Shown: positions 50,005 to 62,098, numbered from the stretch's first letter. The stretch is 64,000 bases of DNA from Porpolomopsis calyptriformis (GCA_951640195.1 OX621164.1:2895098-2959097), one strand, 5' to 3'. Notes: generated from the letters alone by a model not told the origin. Numbers and translations: made by a program.

Positions 50005-52297
50005 GTCAGTTCTTGAAAGTCACGTGGCTTGCCTAAAAACTTGGTCGATCGGTTGACTCTGCAATACGGTAAACTGGAAATGATTTCAGATCCTTACGAA
50101 GAACACTTTGGAATTAACCCCATCTTGTTAACCGAAGAGAATAGAAAAGCAGCAGAACAGAATTCCTGGAAGACCCAGCATGAGAAGTGCGGTAAACTTG
50201 GATCCACATATATGTCACTCCCCAAAGAAAGACAATCAAGTAGTACGAGCTATAAACAACAAGTATCGGTGAGTCTGTCTGTTTGATCATTTTGACAATG
50301 TATGAACCCTTTGAAACAGGTGCTAGATAGTCTGTATACACCATTTCTGGAACGACAAACAAAGCTTTTCAAAGGTAAGTTATCATGATCATCGTATCAT
50401 CAGCATGACCCAACCATTGTCGAAGACCAAAGTGGACTACAGGATGATCTGTTGTCATCATTGTCGTGCTACTGCGATCTTCACCTCACTTCAGCCAAGT
50501 GGATCCATTCAAAATGCGTGCGCGAGACGCTTTCTTTACACATACTCAATCACGTCGTAAAGTAAATAGCGTTTTTTGTCCCCTCCGTGCTTGAGATCTT
50601 GATATATATCTCTAACAGAAAGCGTCGGAAGATTCTCAAAACGAACGAGCGAATTTCTCGCGCGGCTAAGACAGCTCCAAACGCTCCGCCTCCAGATGAT
50701 GTCCAAGATCAGGGTTTCACACGACCCTCTGTTCTTCTTCTTCTCCCTTTTCGCTCCTCTGCCAAGAGGTGGATCGAGGCACTGACTTCTCATACACCTG
50801 CCCCCACCTTCCAAGTCGAAAATCATGCGAGGTTCCTCAGTGAATATGGGCTACCTCCCGGAGTCGTGGACAAACTCGCAACTGCAGAACCGGGTACTTA
50901 CCCATACGACCATGTTGAGACTTTTCAGGGTAATGTGGACGACAATTTCAAGTTGGGCGTGAAAGTGACCCGGAAAAGTGTCAAATTGTTTGCTGAATTT
51001 TATAGCTCCGATATTATCGTTGCAAGTCCTCTTGGGCTCAGAATGTTGATCGAAAAGGAAAAGTGCGTCAACTGAGTCCATTCCAAGTGGTGTTTGCTTT
51101 GCACTTATTATATGGGTCCGGTAGAAATGCAGATTTTCTGTCATCCATCGAGATTATGATCGTAGATCAGATGAATGCCTTGGTCATGCAGAACTGGGAT
51201 CATGCCCAGGTGTGATTCGTGAAATTTCTCAGACAAAGCGATGCTAATCTTTCCGCTTTATCACAGTTCGTCTTCTCCAACCTTAATAAACTCCCGCAGG
51301 ATTCAGCTCACACCGATTTTTCTCGAGTGAAACCGTGGTATTTGGACGGACAGTGGGTACATCTAGTATACAACCAGGACTTCAGTGCTGACATATGTTC
51401 CCAGTGCCAGTTACCTGCGGCAAACAATCCTCTTGTCTGCCTTCGAAACGCCTCAGACTCGCTCGTTATTCAACCGCAATCTAAAAAATGTAGCTGGAAA
51501 GATTAGAACTCATCAATCCTGGCCTCCTCTACACGTTCCAGAAGGAGTTGATCAAGTTGAGGCTCGATCTCATGTGTAAAGATAACCGCTCACCTTCTTT
51601 GGCTACAGAAATTTGTTAAGTTTGAGTGCGTAAGCCCTAAGGATGAACCGGAGAAGCGATTCGCCTATTTTACTACTCAGGTATGGCTCGGTGTCCGTGG
51701 TTCCTCGGTTTATTCGTTTTAGCTTTCCACTAGATGCTTCCTGCCATTTTGAAATCTGCTGTTCAAAGTGCCAATACCGCGATCTTTGTCCCTTCTTCAT
51801 TTGATTTCATTCCTATCCACAACTACTTCCGGAAACATGTCGGAGTGACCTTTACTATTCTGTCGGAGTACGCAATACCCTAAACGCTTAGCATCGGTTG
51901 CTTGAACTAACAGTATCTTTCGACAGATACTCCTCGAATCAGGATATTTCTCGTGCTCGCCAAGCATTTTTTAACGGTTCTAGATCCTTTCTCCTTATCA
52001 GCGAGCGCTTTCACTTTTACCGAAGGTCTCCTTCACACCCCTTCTTCCCTTTCTGAGTTCTTACACTATCCGCATTATATTGCCAGGTACAAAATTCGTG
52101 GTATTCGCAATCTGGTATTCTATGGCCCTCCTGACCATCCTCAGTTCTACACCGAACTCTTGTCGTACCCTTTTTTGGATGATGGCGTTGACGCATCGGA
52201 TGTGACTTGCCGAGTCTTGTATTCCAAGTATGACAGGTTGAGCTTGGAGAGGATTATGGGGACTCAAGGCGTTGTTGAGTTTCTCAAAGAAAACTAA
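50003..52297 (+). CDS. UTP25: Utp25 rRNA-processing factor (DEF family)
   Basis: Component of the small-subunit processome needed for 18S rRNA maturation; the family has a helicase-like fold lacking motor motifs. Recognisable sequence: DPYEEHFGINP, LHILNHVVKKRRKILKTNERI, RPSVLLLLPFRSSAKRWIEAL, then GNVDDNFKLGVKVTRKSVKLFAEFYSSDIIVASPLGLRMLIE and DFLSSIEIMIVDQMNALVMQNWDH. The C-terminal half has TILLSAFETPQTRSLFN, TAIFVPSSFDFIPIHNYFRKH, YKIRGIRNLVFYGPPDHPQFYTELL and CRVLYSKYDRLSLERIMGTQGV, stop at 52297. Start options are ATG 50003 with a 71-bp first intron (50019-50089), or ATG 50080 (MISDPYEE). Both lack the long acidic N-terminus seen in human and yeast relatives. Confidence 0.85.
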
Positions 52298-52585
52298 CCC
52301 CTGTTGTGGAGATTCACATAAGGAATGCGACAGATTCGTAAAAAGATTGTATGGTGGTTCTAAGAGCAGCTAATGCAGAAGGCGGTCGAACTAGCTCATT
52401 GCTGCCTCTCCTGCCATCCAAAATATGCTGCTTTACTTTAGGAGAATCAGACTCGACTACCCGTGACCTCGGTAGCACAGAATTTGCCATCCCTACATTG
52501 GGACCGCAGTCAAGTTACAAGTTGTCGTCCTAGGTGATCAAGATAATACATATGGCGTGTCGGTTCCAATCCATTTCGATCAACT

Positions 52586-53420
52586 TCATTGTCCCGTTTC
52601 AAACCACTTCTTCCATTGCTGATATAACTGTGGCTTGATGAAACAATATGCACCAGACTTAGTGCCATTCTTGAGCTCATACAACACCTCATGCCACCAG
52701 CCGCCTTGCCGTTTCGAGTACTGTGCCATGACCAGGGGCACGACTTGGTCCTTGCCCATGTAAACAATAGCATCGACTGACGGGTGGTCGAGATAAAAGC
52801 TTGAATGACTCATCATCTGGACAGTTTTCTGGTGGGCTTGCCATGCCGAGGTATGGGCTTCGAATTCTGCGATATGAGTAGCGTAGAGCTGAATGATCTT
52901 CTGGGAATGAAGTCCAGGCTCATGAAAGGTTACGATATCCGTGGGTGGAACTTTCTTGTCCGGATCACTCTGTAGGTTGTTATCTGTAAGTCAACATGCA
53001 AATTCGTGAGTTGAGCAAATCGAATGCTGGAAAAGGCAACCCGCAAGAAGAGCGCACAGAGTTCGACGGCAAAAATGTCATCTGGCGAACTGAGTTTGTG
53101 CACAACTTGCGGAAGGATCTTTGGGGTCATCGCGACGAGTGCATCCCATTCCATTCCTTTTGCGTGGTTAGCGGAACTGTTTCAAAACCAGGATATGAAC
53201 AAAAGTCTCCAAGGCAGTTTGAATATTGACTGCACCATGAACTAAGCCACATGGTACCTGAGGACCAGGTAGCTTTCCACGCCGAGTAATTTCTCTCAAA
53301 TTCTGCATCAATGGAAGGGAAGGCTCCCTTGAGGGTCATAACGAGAGACTCGACCTTGGCCTGAGAATATTCGGGGAGGGGTTGAAGTATTTCGCTCTCT
53401 TCATTGTCCAATGACAGCAT
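52586..53420 (-). CDS. Hypothetical protein, three or more exons
   Basis: The start at 53420 reads MLSLDNEESEILQPLPEYSQAK. Joined exons continue EFERNYSAWKATW, then HAKGMEWDALVAMTPKILPQVVHKLSSPDD, NNLQSDPDKKVPPTDIVTFHEPGL, IIQLYATHIAEFEAHTSAWQAHQ, and a C-terminal part HSSFYLDHPSVDAIVYMGKDQVVPLVMAQYSKRQGGWWHEVLYEL, stop at 52586-52588. The last segment is Trp/Tyr-rich and well ordered, suggesting a folded domain. I do not recognise the family. It is convergent with UTP25 and divergent from the small gene at 53542. Confidence 0.6.
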
Positions 53421-53541
53421 AGTTCAAGCTATTGCGCGAAGGTCCCCTGTCTTGTGGAAAATCGTTATATCCACACAGTAAATTGCGAGGGTTTGTCGAT
53501 TCGGACAGCGGCGATGGCGGTTGCGGAAATTGGGCTTTGAA

Positions 53542-53790
53542 ATGACTCACGATCCCAACAGAAGTAATTCACTGAGGGCGGATGATGTCGAATCTTCATC
53601 TCCCGAATCAAACATTGACGAAGAGGCAGACGTTGCAGAACTGCTGAAGCGACTCGAAAGTGCAGATGGCATCGCGAGGGGTGTTGAAGGTCGTTTAGAC
53701 GACATTCTGGGGAACCTTGACAGTCTATTGGCTTCTTTGGAATCTTCAGGACGCACAACAAATCCTCTGAATCCAACTGAAAAGCATTAG
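53542..53790 (+). CDS. Small acidic coiled-coil-like hypothetical protein
   Basis: An intron-free ORF of 82 codons with ATG at 53542 (MTHDPNRSNSLRADDVESSS). An acidic Ser-rich N-terminus leads to a predicted amphipathic helical region with Leu heptads (VAELLKRLESADGIARGVE, then GRLDDILGNLDSLLASLESS). The tail is short and polar. The regular heptads suggest a real small protein that may join a multi-subunit coiled-coil complex, but no family assignment is justified. Confidence 0.6.
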   Translation: MTHDPNRSNSLRADDVESSSPESNIDEEADVAELLKRLESADGIARGVEGRLDDILGNLDSLLASLESSGRTTNPLNPTEKH

Positions 53791-54133
53791 AAAAACGCAG
53801 ACGCGAAGTCTTCTTGCTGCTACAGTGAGCTGTTAATTTGAAGTGTTGACCTGGTCCCTTACGACATCCGGCCTCAGTGCTTTGTTCGTCTCTTTCAGAG
53901 GTCCCTGCAGGTATTTCCTCCCGATAATCATTACGGAGGTCACTGAATGCTGTCAGACAGTTGGGCGCATGTTTTGAAGGACCACCTTTACAAACCGCAA
54001 CATCGAGAGAGGGAAAGTCTTCGTTTATCCGAGCTCATTGTGTTTGGACAACTTCCGGACGTAATCATATCGTTCTAAATACACGCCCACAGCAAATCAT
54101 AAAATCTTGCCGAAATTCACGTCAAACAACGTG
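53791..54133. other. Convergent intergenic spacer
   Basis: About 340 bp between the small coiled-coil gene and the acireductone dioxygenase stop. I see nothing beyond presumed 3' UTR sequence. Confidence 0.6.
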
Positions 54134-54919
54134 TTACGCCGATCCAACGCCTGTCAGGTATTGAAGTCTATAGGGATTGACATCGGTGTCTTTCCCCCTG
54201 ATATGCGGTACCCACTTGGGTTCATCCTAATCAACGATCACGATGTCAAGGCAAAGTCGAGATGTTTTAGAAGTGAGGAAACTCGCCTTGAACAAACGTA
54301 TAACTTTGATATTGTCCGTTTCATCAAGCGTAAATCTGTGATAGATACCCGCGGGGAGGACCAGGAGATCGCCAGGTTCGATCGCAATACGGATCCAGAC
54401 ATCGGATGGCGATTCTGTTGGGCGAGGAAGGAGTGAGATCGATCGTGATTCGGATGGTAGACCATCGTACCTCGAACATCAAAATATCCGCTCCCGGACA
54501 AAACATATCGAATCTCTTCATCTTCGTGCAAATGCCTAAGAAAGATGCACAGTTTCAAACTGTCCCGGGTACTTTGGGGGGTGTGACATACTCGAGGAAG
54601 AAACCCTTCAGTTTCTCATCATAGCTCTACAGAAAACAACCGCGACCGACAGTCAACCGACAGAAGGACTAGTAGGTTTGGAGACTGAGTGGACACCCAC
54701 ATCGCCCAATCCTTCCCTCGTGACATTCATAACATCTCTGTTCTTGTATTCTCGATCTTCAGCGATCGCATTTATCTTGGGCTCATGACCATCGACAGGA
54801 ATAGACCAGTGATGGACCCCGATGACTTTCAACTGGTCTACAGAGACTGGGCGAGAGGGAATGCAATCGTGTGGTAGACGCTGGTCGCCCGGCAAATTGT
54901 CAAAGTAGTACGAACGCAT
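54134..54919 (-). CDS. ADI1: Acireductone dioxygenase (methionine salvage)
   Basis: Metal-dependent cupin that converts acireductone to the keto-acid precursor of methionine plus formate (Fe form). The start at 54919 reads [18 protein letters not shown]. Next come [22 protein letters not shown], and [12 protein letters not shown]. The metal site lies in [23 protein letters not shown] (HxHxxxE) with the last His in [15 protein letters not shown]. After an intron with a GC donor (AAG|GCGAGT) the C-terminus is [24 protein letters not shown], ending GVGSA, stop at 54134-54136. All four expected ligands are present. It is about 180 residues long, as usual. Confidence 0.92.
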
Positions 54920-55294
54920 GATAGCGTGATGAAAAATCTCAGATGACAAATGTGTGCTACGTCTTCGGCGTATGTTCGGTATTGAAGCAAGCGTTCGAGC
55001 CCCTTAAATGCTTGGTCCTCGGTGTGGCCATTCTTGGGTGTTAGTGCGAAAGGGTTGATCCCAGGGGTCTTGTGCGGATTCTCATGTTTACCCATCAATT
55101 GTCTGGACCAGGGCGTTGACTGGTCGACAGTGTACAAGTTCCAATGCGTTTCCCTTCATTAGGGGACTGAGGAACGAAAAAGGAATGGTGTACATAAGCC
55201 GCGTGATGATTGGACACATACATTCATGATAACCCGAGAGAGAGATGATGTACTGTATATGATACAAATCTACTTCCTTTCAAGATATCGGAGC
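54920..55294. other. Spacer between ADI1 start and UBP2 stop
   Basis: Holds the presumed ADI1 promoter and the UBP2 3' UTR. A minus-strand ORF crosses it (from 55137) but overlaps the first ADI1 exon in another frame and has no recognisable product. Confidence 0.5.
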
Positions 55295-58200
55295 TCATGA
55301 TGCTGTCTCCAAGTTCTTCGAGTCATATCGCTTGACGGTGTCAACTACGTCCGACCCTTTTCTCGCGAACACAAGCTGGGAATTTTGCAAAAGATCACTA
55401 AACTATCACTGTGAGTGAAGAGGATCACAAACCAGGTATGGATTAGCCGTAGAACCAGTCGTGTCCGCCAAGACCTCATCCTTAGAGACAACGCTGACGT
55501 CCGAGTCATTATACTTGAACCACGAATCCGGTTGATCCGGGAGGTGACGCGAATAAAAAAAATAGTGACCCCAAGAGGGGGAAGACCCGCGATGGATGAA
55601 CACGGAAGTAAGCTCATAAGCGACATCTACGTCTCCCTTCCAGATGTTTTCCAACTCCTCCTTGAGGTTGATAGCACATGCAGATGTTTGCTCTAGTTCT
55701 ATTTTCAACTGGTCATGATCGCTTTGAAGGTCAAAAAGCATGTCATCGTCCACGTCTGGCAAAGCGATCACATTCTGTTTTGCCAAAAAGTTGAGGGTAT
55801 TGCTGAGGGCCAATGTGGAGGGCGCATGCTGCATAAAAATATGTCAAAGTCGAGCCAAGACTAGCAAAAGAGGGTACCCACCCTCCCTTGTGTCAATGAA
55901 CGTATCCGTTCCCGACACTCGTGAAGCCTTGTCTCAACATCCTTGGAGTGAGCCTTCTTTTGTGGATCGGCACTCTCCAAGAAACGGTCCATGTAAATGG
56001 TCTCCCCAAATTTAACATATGCCTGTGATTTATATGGTTGACATGTTTCGCGATTGAACTGAACTCTCTGTGGAAAAATAAAGGTCAATATTCAAGCGAT
56101 ATGCTCAAAATCCAATGGCTACCTGTAGCTGGATTTGCAACAGCGGGGGCAAATCAATGAGGGAAACTTCCATGCGCGCTTTTCTCCCTTCAAACTCAAC
56201 TATGTCGTCAAAATAACGACACAGGCCATCGTAAAGGTCAACTCCGTCTGAGGCAACATTCACCGGAAGGTGGGAAAAGAGATCATCTTTTTCGTGAATT
56301 GAATATCGGGAACGATTCTTGTCGGACACGACAGTCAAACGTTGTCGTATCTTGCCATAGAATAACCTTCAACCGGCCACAGTCGTAAGTTGAGTGTAGA
56401 GGCTGAAGAACTAACATACCTTTTTACGACACTAGTCTTATAATCTTGTGATCCACTCAGCCCGTCAAATTTGAGCAGGGCTGTTTCAATCTGGAACATG
56501 CAATTGTCCATACATTCAGCAACATCGTGCTGTTTGCCTAAAAGTGCCCATCAGACAGGAATGTCATTATAAAAAGCAGTATTTTACCAAACATCATGAC
56601 AGAATTCGAAACCTCGGTTGATTTTCTAGGAGGCAGAGGTGGTCGCTTTGGTTTAGAAGGTTCCTCCAAGCTTGTGGGACTGCCACACATTTCAGTATCG
56701 CCATCGGCGTGGTCGCGGGAAATGGACAGGTCGTGTGCTTTGGACGAAGCCTCTCCTTGTGATGGTGACGATACCATCACAAAGTCTTCTGCCGTGGAAC
56801 TATCAATCTCCATCTCACTCAATTGTCTGTCGACATCGCGAGGACGTTTCCCGAGGACTGACCCAGGCGAACGGGAGGGTGACTTAGGTGGCTGGTCGGA
56901 GGAAGGGAGATGTGATGGGGCGTCATCGACCAATGTAGCGTCTGTGTCGTTGGAGGAGTCTGTCCCCCCCTTGTCCGCTTCTTCCTCTTCCTCGTCTCTG
57001 GAGGTGACAAGAGCAAGTTTCGCTAACTCAATGCTAGGAGTAACCGCTGCGGTATCGCTATGCTCAAGTTGGCAGAAGAGATCTGCAAGCTGACTGATAA
57101 CTGAAGACATTCTAGCTTGTTAGAAGCAGGAAAACGATGAGATGGAGTGACATACATTTCTTAGACCTCACGATTTCCCGTCTGGTGACTAACCGACCAC
57201 CTACGCGGTGACGCTTGAGCTCATCATCCGTCAGCTTATCATCATCCAATGACTTGAGATCCAAGGAGATCATGGGCGCCACAGCCTGACGCAATTCCTT
57301 GATCGTATAGAAGTACTAATCTGGCATTAGACGGAGGAGAAGCAGGCGGATATGCAAGGACATGCCTGCAACAAAGAATTCAAATAACAAGTATTACCAA
57401 GTTGATTCAAACCTCGTGGCAGGTCGGCACGAATCGGGACAACTGCCTCACCCGCTATTTTAAAGATTGTGGATCAGGTCCTAACCGAGGGATGTTCAAA
57501 ATCAATGACTGACGATCCTGTCCCGTTTCGAGAAATTGTCGAAGTCGAGCGCTATCTCGGATTTCAGCGATGACAGCGAGCGCTTCCCTCATTTTCTCAG
57601 TTTGAGTTGGCTGTTCCTCCACCTGGTTCAATTGAAAGACAAGGATCAGATATCATTCCGCGTCAAATGGTTGTGGCAACTAACCCTCATAATGAATACC
57701 GTGAGCAACATGGCGTCCTCAACCCCTTGAGGAATTTCTAGGATTTCGTACGCTCTTTCCGGGTTCATCATCTTCCCCTGACCAGCCTCCCAAATGGACC
57801 ACAATTTTTCACTTTCCCGTTTCTCCGCAGCAATTCGAAAGGCAGCCGTAGCATCACTCTGAAGAGCGACCCCATTCTCTGTATCGCGCCATGCCCTTTT
57901 TATACAGTCTCTCCAAGCATCTACAATAAACTCTTCAGGTACGTCGGGTTCGAAATCCACTCCCAGATGGCCATCCTTGCCAAATCCAAGGGTGTTGAGA
58001 GCAGCCTCCTGATCTTCAACAGTATACCGGAAACGAGTTCGCTCATCGATAACAATTGCTTGTAATTCTTGTGATGGGTGACCTAAATCTTGCAGAGTTT
58101 TTACGATGTTGTAAAAACTTGTAAAATAATGTACAGTCAAAGCGGGGTCGCAGCGACATTGTGCCATGTACCCGAATGCAAGGAGTTCTGGTTTTTTTTC

Positions 58201-60267
58201 TATGAGATCGAAAACACCGATTGAGGGAGAAAGCATACCCCACGAGTAGGTAGTGGGAGTTAAACCAAGAGTTTTCCATGATTCCCTGAGGTAAGTAGAA
58301 ACCGAGTCGGGAAACATGACTCGCGGAACTGATGGGAGCAGATTTACGACATATTGTATTCAAAATAGTCCAGTACCCACTTTGATCTGGGTGTGCACCG
58401 ATTGCAGTCTGATACATTTCCCGAACACTATCGACTTTGATCCAAGACTTGATTGAATGGTGGTCCTTAAGCTGGGCAGCTGGATATCCATAAGCGCCTG
58501 TACAAATAATTACAAGACTAGCTCACCGTACACTCGCTGGAATTCAGTCATCCATGCACCAAGCTCAACCCAAGCGCGGAGCAACCTGGCACGATTCTGC
58601 TGGCCGTAGTGGGAGTTAATGTCAGTCACTGGAGGTTGCAGCGCAACTTCAGGTATGTCTTCCGGGTTGGACACGGGAAGGAGTTTTTGCTGGAAGCCGA
58701 GGGTCTCGAACACTTGACGACTGCGTGTGTGACAAATAAAATCTAGAACAGGATGTGGACGGAATGACCTACATTATTGGGTTCCAACCCATCTTGGCTT
58801 GGAAGGCCCGACGGCTGACAGGAAGTATGCGATTTTCACCTTTCCACAACTTGTTTTCAATGATCCTACAAGCAATTGAGGAGGAACAACAGTAGGTGGA
58901 CAATGGATCTACCTGATAACAGTTTCGACTGCAGAACAAACAGAAACTTCTCGGCTTTTCCCGACAGGAGGATGATCGCGCCTATCTCGAATGAACTCAT
59001 CGAAGCATCTCCGGGGGATAACTCCAGGTATTATCCCAGAGGCGGCGCAATAGACGGAACACTGGCAGCAGACGTAGAGATCGAGTAGATCACCTTCATC
59101 TTCCTCAACTTGATCCTCGTCGATCTTGCTGTCAGAATCTCCCTGAAGCATCTGTAAATCAACATCTTCCATTCGGATGGTCCTAGTTCTCCGTAATTGT
59201 TTTACCCTCTCGACTTTCTCCCATTCATTCCGGTAAAAGGGAGGATTGAGGTTGTGCGCATCTATTGCCTTTGGATATATATGAAAATGATGTGTTTTAT
59301 TTGCTGGTCCAAATGGCTGCTCATCCTCGCCAATGCATGAAGTCGTTCGCCTGCGTCTATTTAGATCTGGGAATGGGGAGTGCATGCTTTTTCTGAACGA
59401 CTTGGCAAAGGGTGGGAAGACAGAGGACGATCTCCAGAGGATGAGTACCCAACCGTTTTCTTTCCCGCAGTAGTATGCGTTGGGGTGTGGCACGGCCGTG
59501 CGGACGTCGTCGGGGGTTGGGGGCGGAGGGGGCGGAGACCGCGGTCGGTGTGGAGTAGGCGTTGGAGGCGGTAGAACATCGAGATTATGTTCCCGATTCG
59601 TTGGGGGGTTGGGTGTAAGAGGAAGATCGGGAAATCGTATGTCTGGTGGTGTAACACTAACCGTAAACAATGTGTGGTCAGAGTTGTGCAGCTTCTCGGC
59701 CAATACTGGAGGTAAAATCCCGAATCCGGGTCGCTGATACTTCTCCCTTGTGGCAGGACTCCACCAGAACTTCTCTTCTTCGTCGTCCCTACCATCAATC
59801 GTGACAACTTTTGTTGCGTAAGACGAAGTCCAATAATCGAGATTGCCGGACCATTTGGGGTCCTCACTGCTCTCCCAATCCTTCCCTCTTGGATCCCAGG
59901 CAATGGGTTGTTCAGGAGTGTGCCAAGGTGTCGCGTCTGACCAATGACTGTTGTACCATTGTTCTGGATACTGTTGGGTTAACTCGGGAGCGTGGTCGTC
60001 CGATGAAATGGGTTCTTCGGCGACAAGCTCTGGCTCACGGAAGGGAAGTGTCTCGGTGCTGTAATTTGCCGGAGGAGTGGTCGGAGGCAGATAGACAGTA
60101 TGACCCGAGCCCACGTTTTTAGGACGCGTGGGTAAAGGAGGAGGAGATGCGTAAAAGGTTGAAGGGGCTACGGGGGTGACTGGAGAACTAGGTTTGGGCG
60201 TAGAGGTGGGCGTCGGAAGTGGACGTCGGGGACCCTTGGAAGCCTTGGTCGTGTCCCTCGTCTCCAT
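55295..60267 (-). CDS. UBP2: Large ubiquitin-specific protease, Ubp2 type
   Basis: Deubiquitinase of the fungal Ubp2 family, which in yeast opposes Rsp5 (K63 chains, endocytosis and sorting). The start at 60267 reads METRDTTKASKGPRRPLPTPTST. The N-terminal ~450 residues include a poly-Pro region and LLDLYVCCQCSVYCAASGIIPGVIP with paired Cys. A helical middle region typical of Ubp2 (RAYEILEIPQGVEDAMLLTVFIM) follows. The Cys box GLNQLGNTCYLNSLLQ is split from YFYTIKELRQ by a GC-AG intron. A long acidic Ser/Pro insertion leads to KQHDVAECMDNCMFQIE (QHDVxE). The His box is YELTSVFIHRGSSPSWGHYFFY. The end SANPYLLVFARKG-type exon finishes KNLETAS, stop at 55295-55297. All catalytic elements are present. 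Confidence 0.9.
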
Positions 60268-60740
60268 ATGAATAGCAGCACGTCCGATTAGAGGGTAGGA
60301 CTCGTTTTAAATAGGGTTTTGGATAGTAATGATGGGGCCAGAGAACCTTTGACTGTTGCACAAAAAGCTTCTTAATTAACTGGAAAGTCGCTTGTGTCGA
60401 TGCTTTCAGAGAAGGATAAAGTGAGGGTACTTACCACTCGATCTGCCACAGCTCGCTGCCAGTACTTCGCAGCTTGAGTAAGAATGTAAGGACGCCGTTT
60501 GATTCTCTCAAATCATCCAAGCTCTGGCAGTTCGCCGTTTCTCCTTCACAAAGACACCTCGTCACACCGTATCATACCTTCATGTCACATATTTATGTCA
60601 CGATCTAGAGATAAAAGCTATCGAGTGCAAGTAGCATTCCAGGCTCGACGATATATACATATAAAAAAGCTCTTCGAAGGACAATAACGAGTGTAGTAGG
60701 AAAAAGAACCAAGAGAAGCGGTAACATAATATATGCTTGC
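60268..60740. other. Intergenic region between MCR1 stop and UBP2 start
   Basis: About 470 bp. On the minus strand a TATTTAAA-like box lies at about 60303-60310, roughly 40 bp upstream of the UBP2 ATG, and may serve as its core promoter. The left part of the UBP2 flank is A/T-rich. No gene or repeat is seen. Confidence 0.45.
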
Positions 60741-62098
60741 TCAGAATTTGAACACCTGTGATCTGAGGTTAATAATAGGACTTGACCAGACCAATAACGG
60801 CACCCACCTGATCCTCTGTGTACCCAAGGTCTCTTAGTATACCCCCAAGTTCACCCTGTTTCATACCGTCTTTTTTTCCTGATACAGCAGCGACTTGACC
60901 AGGGGGACCTGCCCGCAGAGAGCTCGATGTGATCAAACAAGACAATGTAAAAATGTTTAATGCTTACCGCAAACGAAAACTTTTACCTTGTTGCCTAAAG
61001 ACGGTGGGGCGACATACTTTTTGATGATGTCAGCCGAGATAAAGCCCTTGGGACCTGGAATGCAAGTGGTTAGTCAGCCGATGTGCAAAGTCTTCACCAA
61101 CGGCACCCACCGGCCCAGTTCTTTTCTGGCTTGTCTAGGAGGTATATGACATCAAAATTGTTGGGGTGCTTCTTCTTTAATGCGTCCAATTCCTCTCGGA
61201 GGAGAATGTCCTTCTCCGCAACATTGGAGAATAACAGCGTGAACTTTGTGGTGTTTGTTTTGTCGTGCAGAGCATGAGTCACGACTTGATATAATGGGGT
61301 ACTGGGGGTTGATTCGTTTGGCAGTCTGTTTGCTTTTTAACGTCGACTGACTTACATCCCGGTCCCTCCACCAATCAGAGCAACTTGCTCGTATTCATTG
61401 ACTATGTATAAATCAGTGGACAGCAACCTCACGAAGCCATCGGTAACTCACTTTTGTAAGGCCACTTGGGAATCGGACCTTTGACGGACAACTTATCTCC
61501 CGGAGAGAGAGCGTGTATAAACTTTGACATATTGCCGTTGTCATATTTCTTGATCAAGAGGGTTAGCTCACCTCCGAGGTCGGGAGGTGAGATCGGGGTA
61601 TAAGGTCGGATGACTGGCTTCCCCTTTTCATCCTTCAAAGCTTCGGGATCAGATGACTTCACAACAAGGCATGATGCTACTGGCAATAGAGATGCCTGAT
61701 TATCAGGAAGCTCAAAAATGAACCTACACACCAGGAGATCAGTACTAAGGAAATGTTTATTGAAGATGAAGGCCTACTTGGATGTATTGTGGTTGTAGGG
61801 ATCAATTTTGATGAGCTTGAAGTCCACAAAATTGTTAGGGTCCAGTGGACTTTTCTCTTGGTGCTTCTTCTGAACCGCAAACCTTGGGCTGTACTGCATA
61901 TAGACATAAGTTCCCAACCCAACTAAACCAGCACCACCAAGATACAGTGGAAGATTGGACGATTTTACTTCGTTAGCTGTGGCATATCGTCTCGAATTAG
62001 CAACCTGACGGTCAAATATTAGCGTTATGCTGAACATATCGAACCATGAGATGCCATACACGGAAACCCGCCCTTGAGGCTACTCTGATAAACGACAT
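60741..62098 (-). CDS. MCR1: Mitochondrial-type NADH-cytochrome b5 reductase
   Basis: FAD flavoprotein passing electrons from NADH to cytochrome b5 and related acceptors. The start at 62098 reads MSFIRVASRAGFRVANSRRYAT after splicing, a basic amphipathic presequence. A transmembrane segment follows (LYLGGAGLVGLGTYVYMQY), matching Mcr1's outer membrane / intermembrane space anchoring. FAD-binding: VIRPYTPISPPD (RxYTPxS) and LIKKYDNGNMSKFIHALSPGDKLSVKGPIPKWPY. NADH-binding: EQVALIGGGTGIVPLYQVV, FTLLFSNVAEKDILLREEL. The C-terminal part has KVFVCGPPGQVAAVSG (CGPP) and ends GILRDLGYTEDQVFKF, stop at 60741. All family motifs are intact. Divergent from HOG1, with 229 bp between starts. Confidence 0.95.

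Noticed and set aside
54990..55010. GCGTTCGAGCCCC, resembling a tRNA B-box
   Set aside because: No matching acceptor or anticodon stems around it; no tRNA fold can be drawn.
54838..55137. Minus-strand ORF between ADI1 and UBP2
   Set aside because: It begins at TTG, overlaps the first ADI1 exon in another frame and has no family resemblance.
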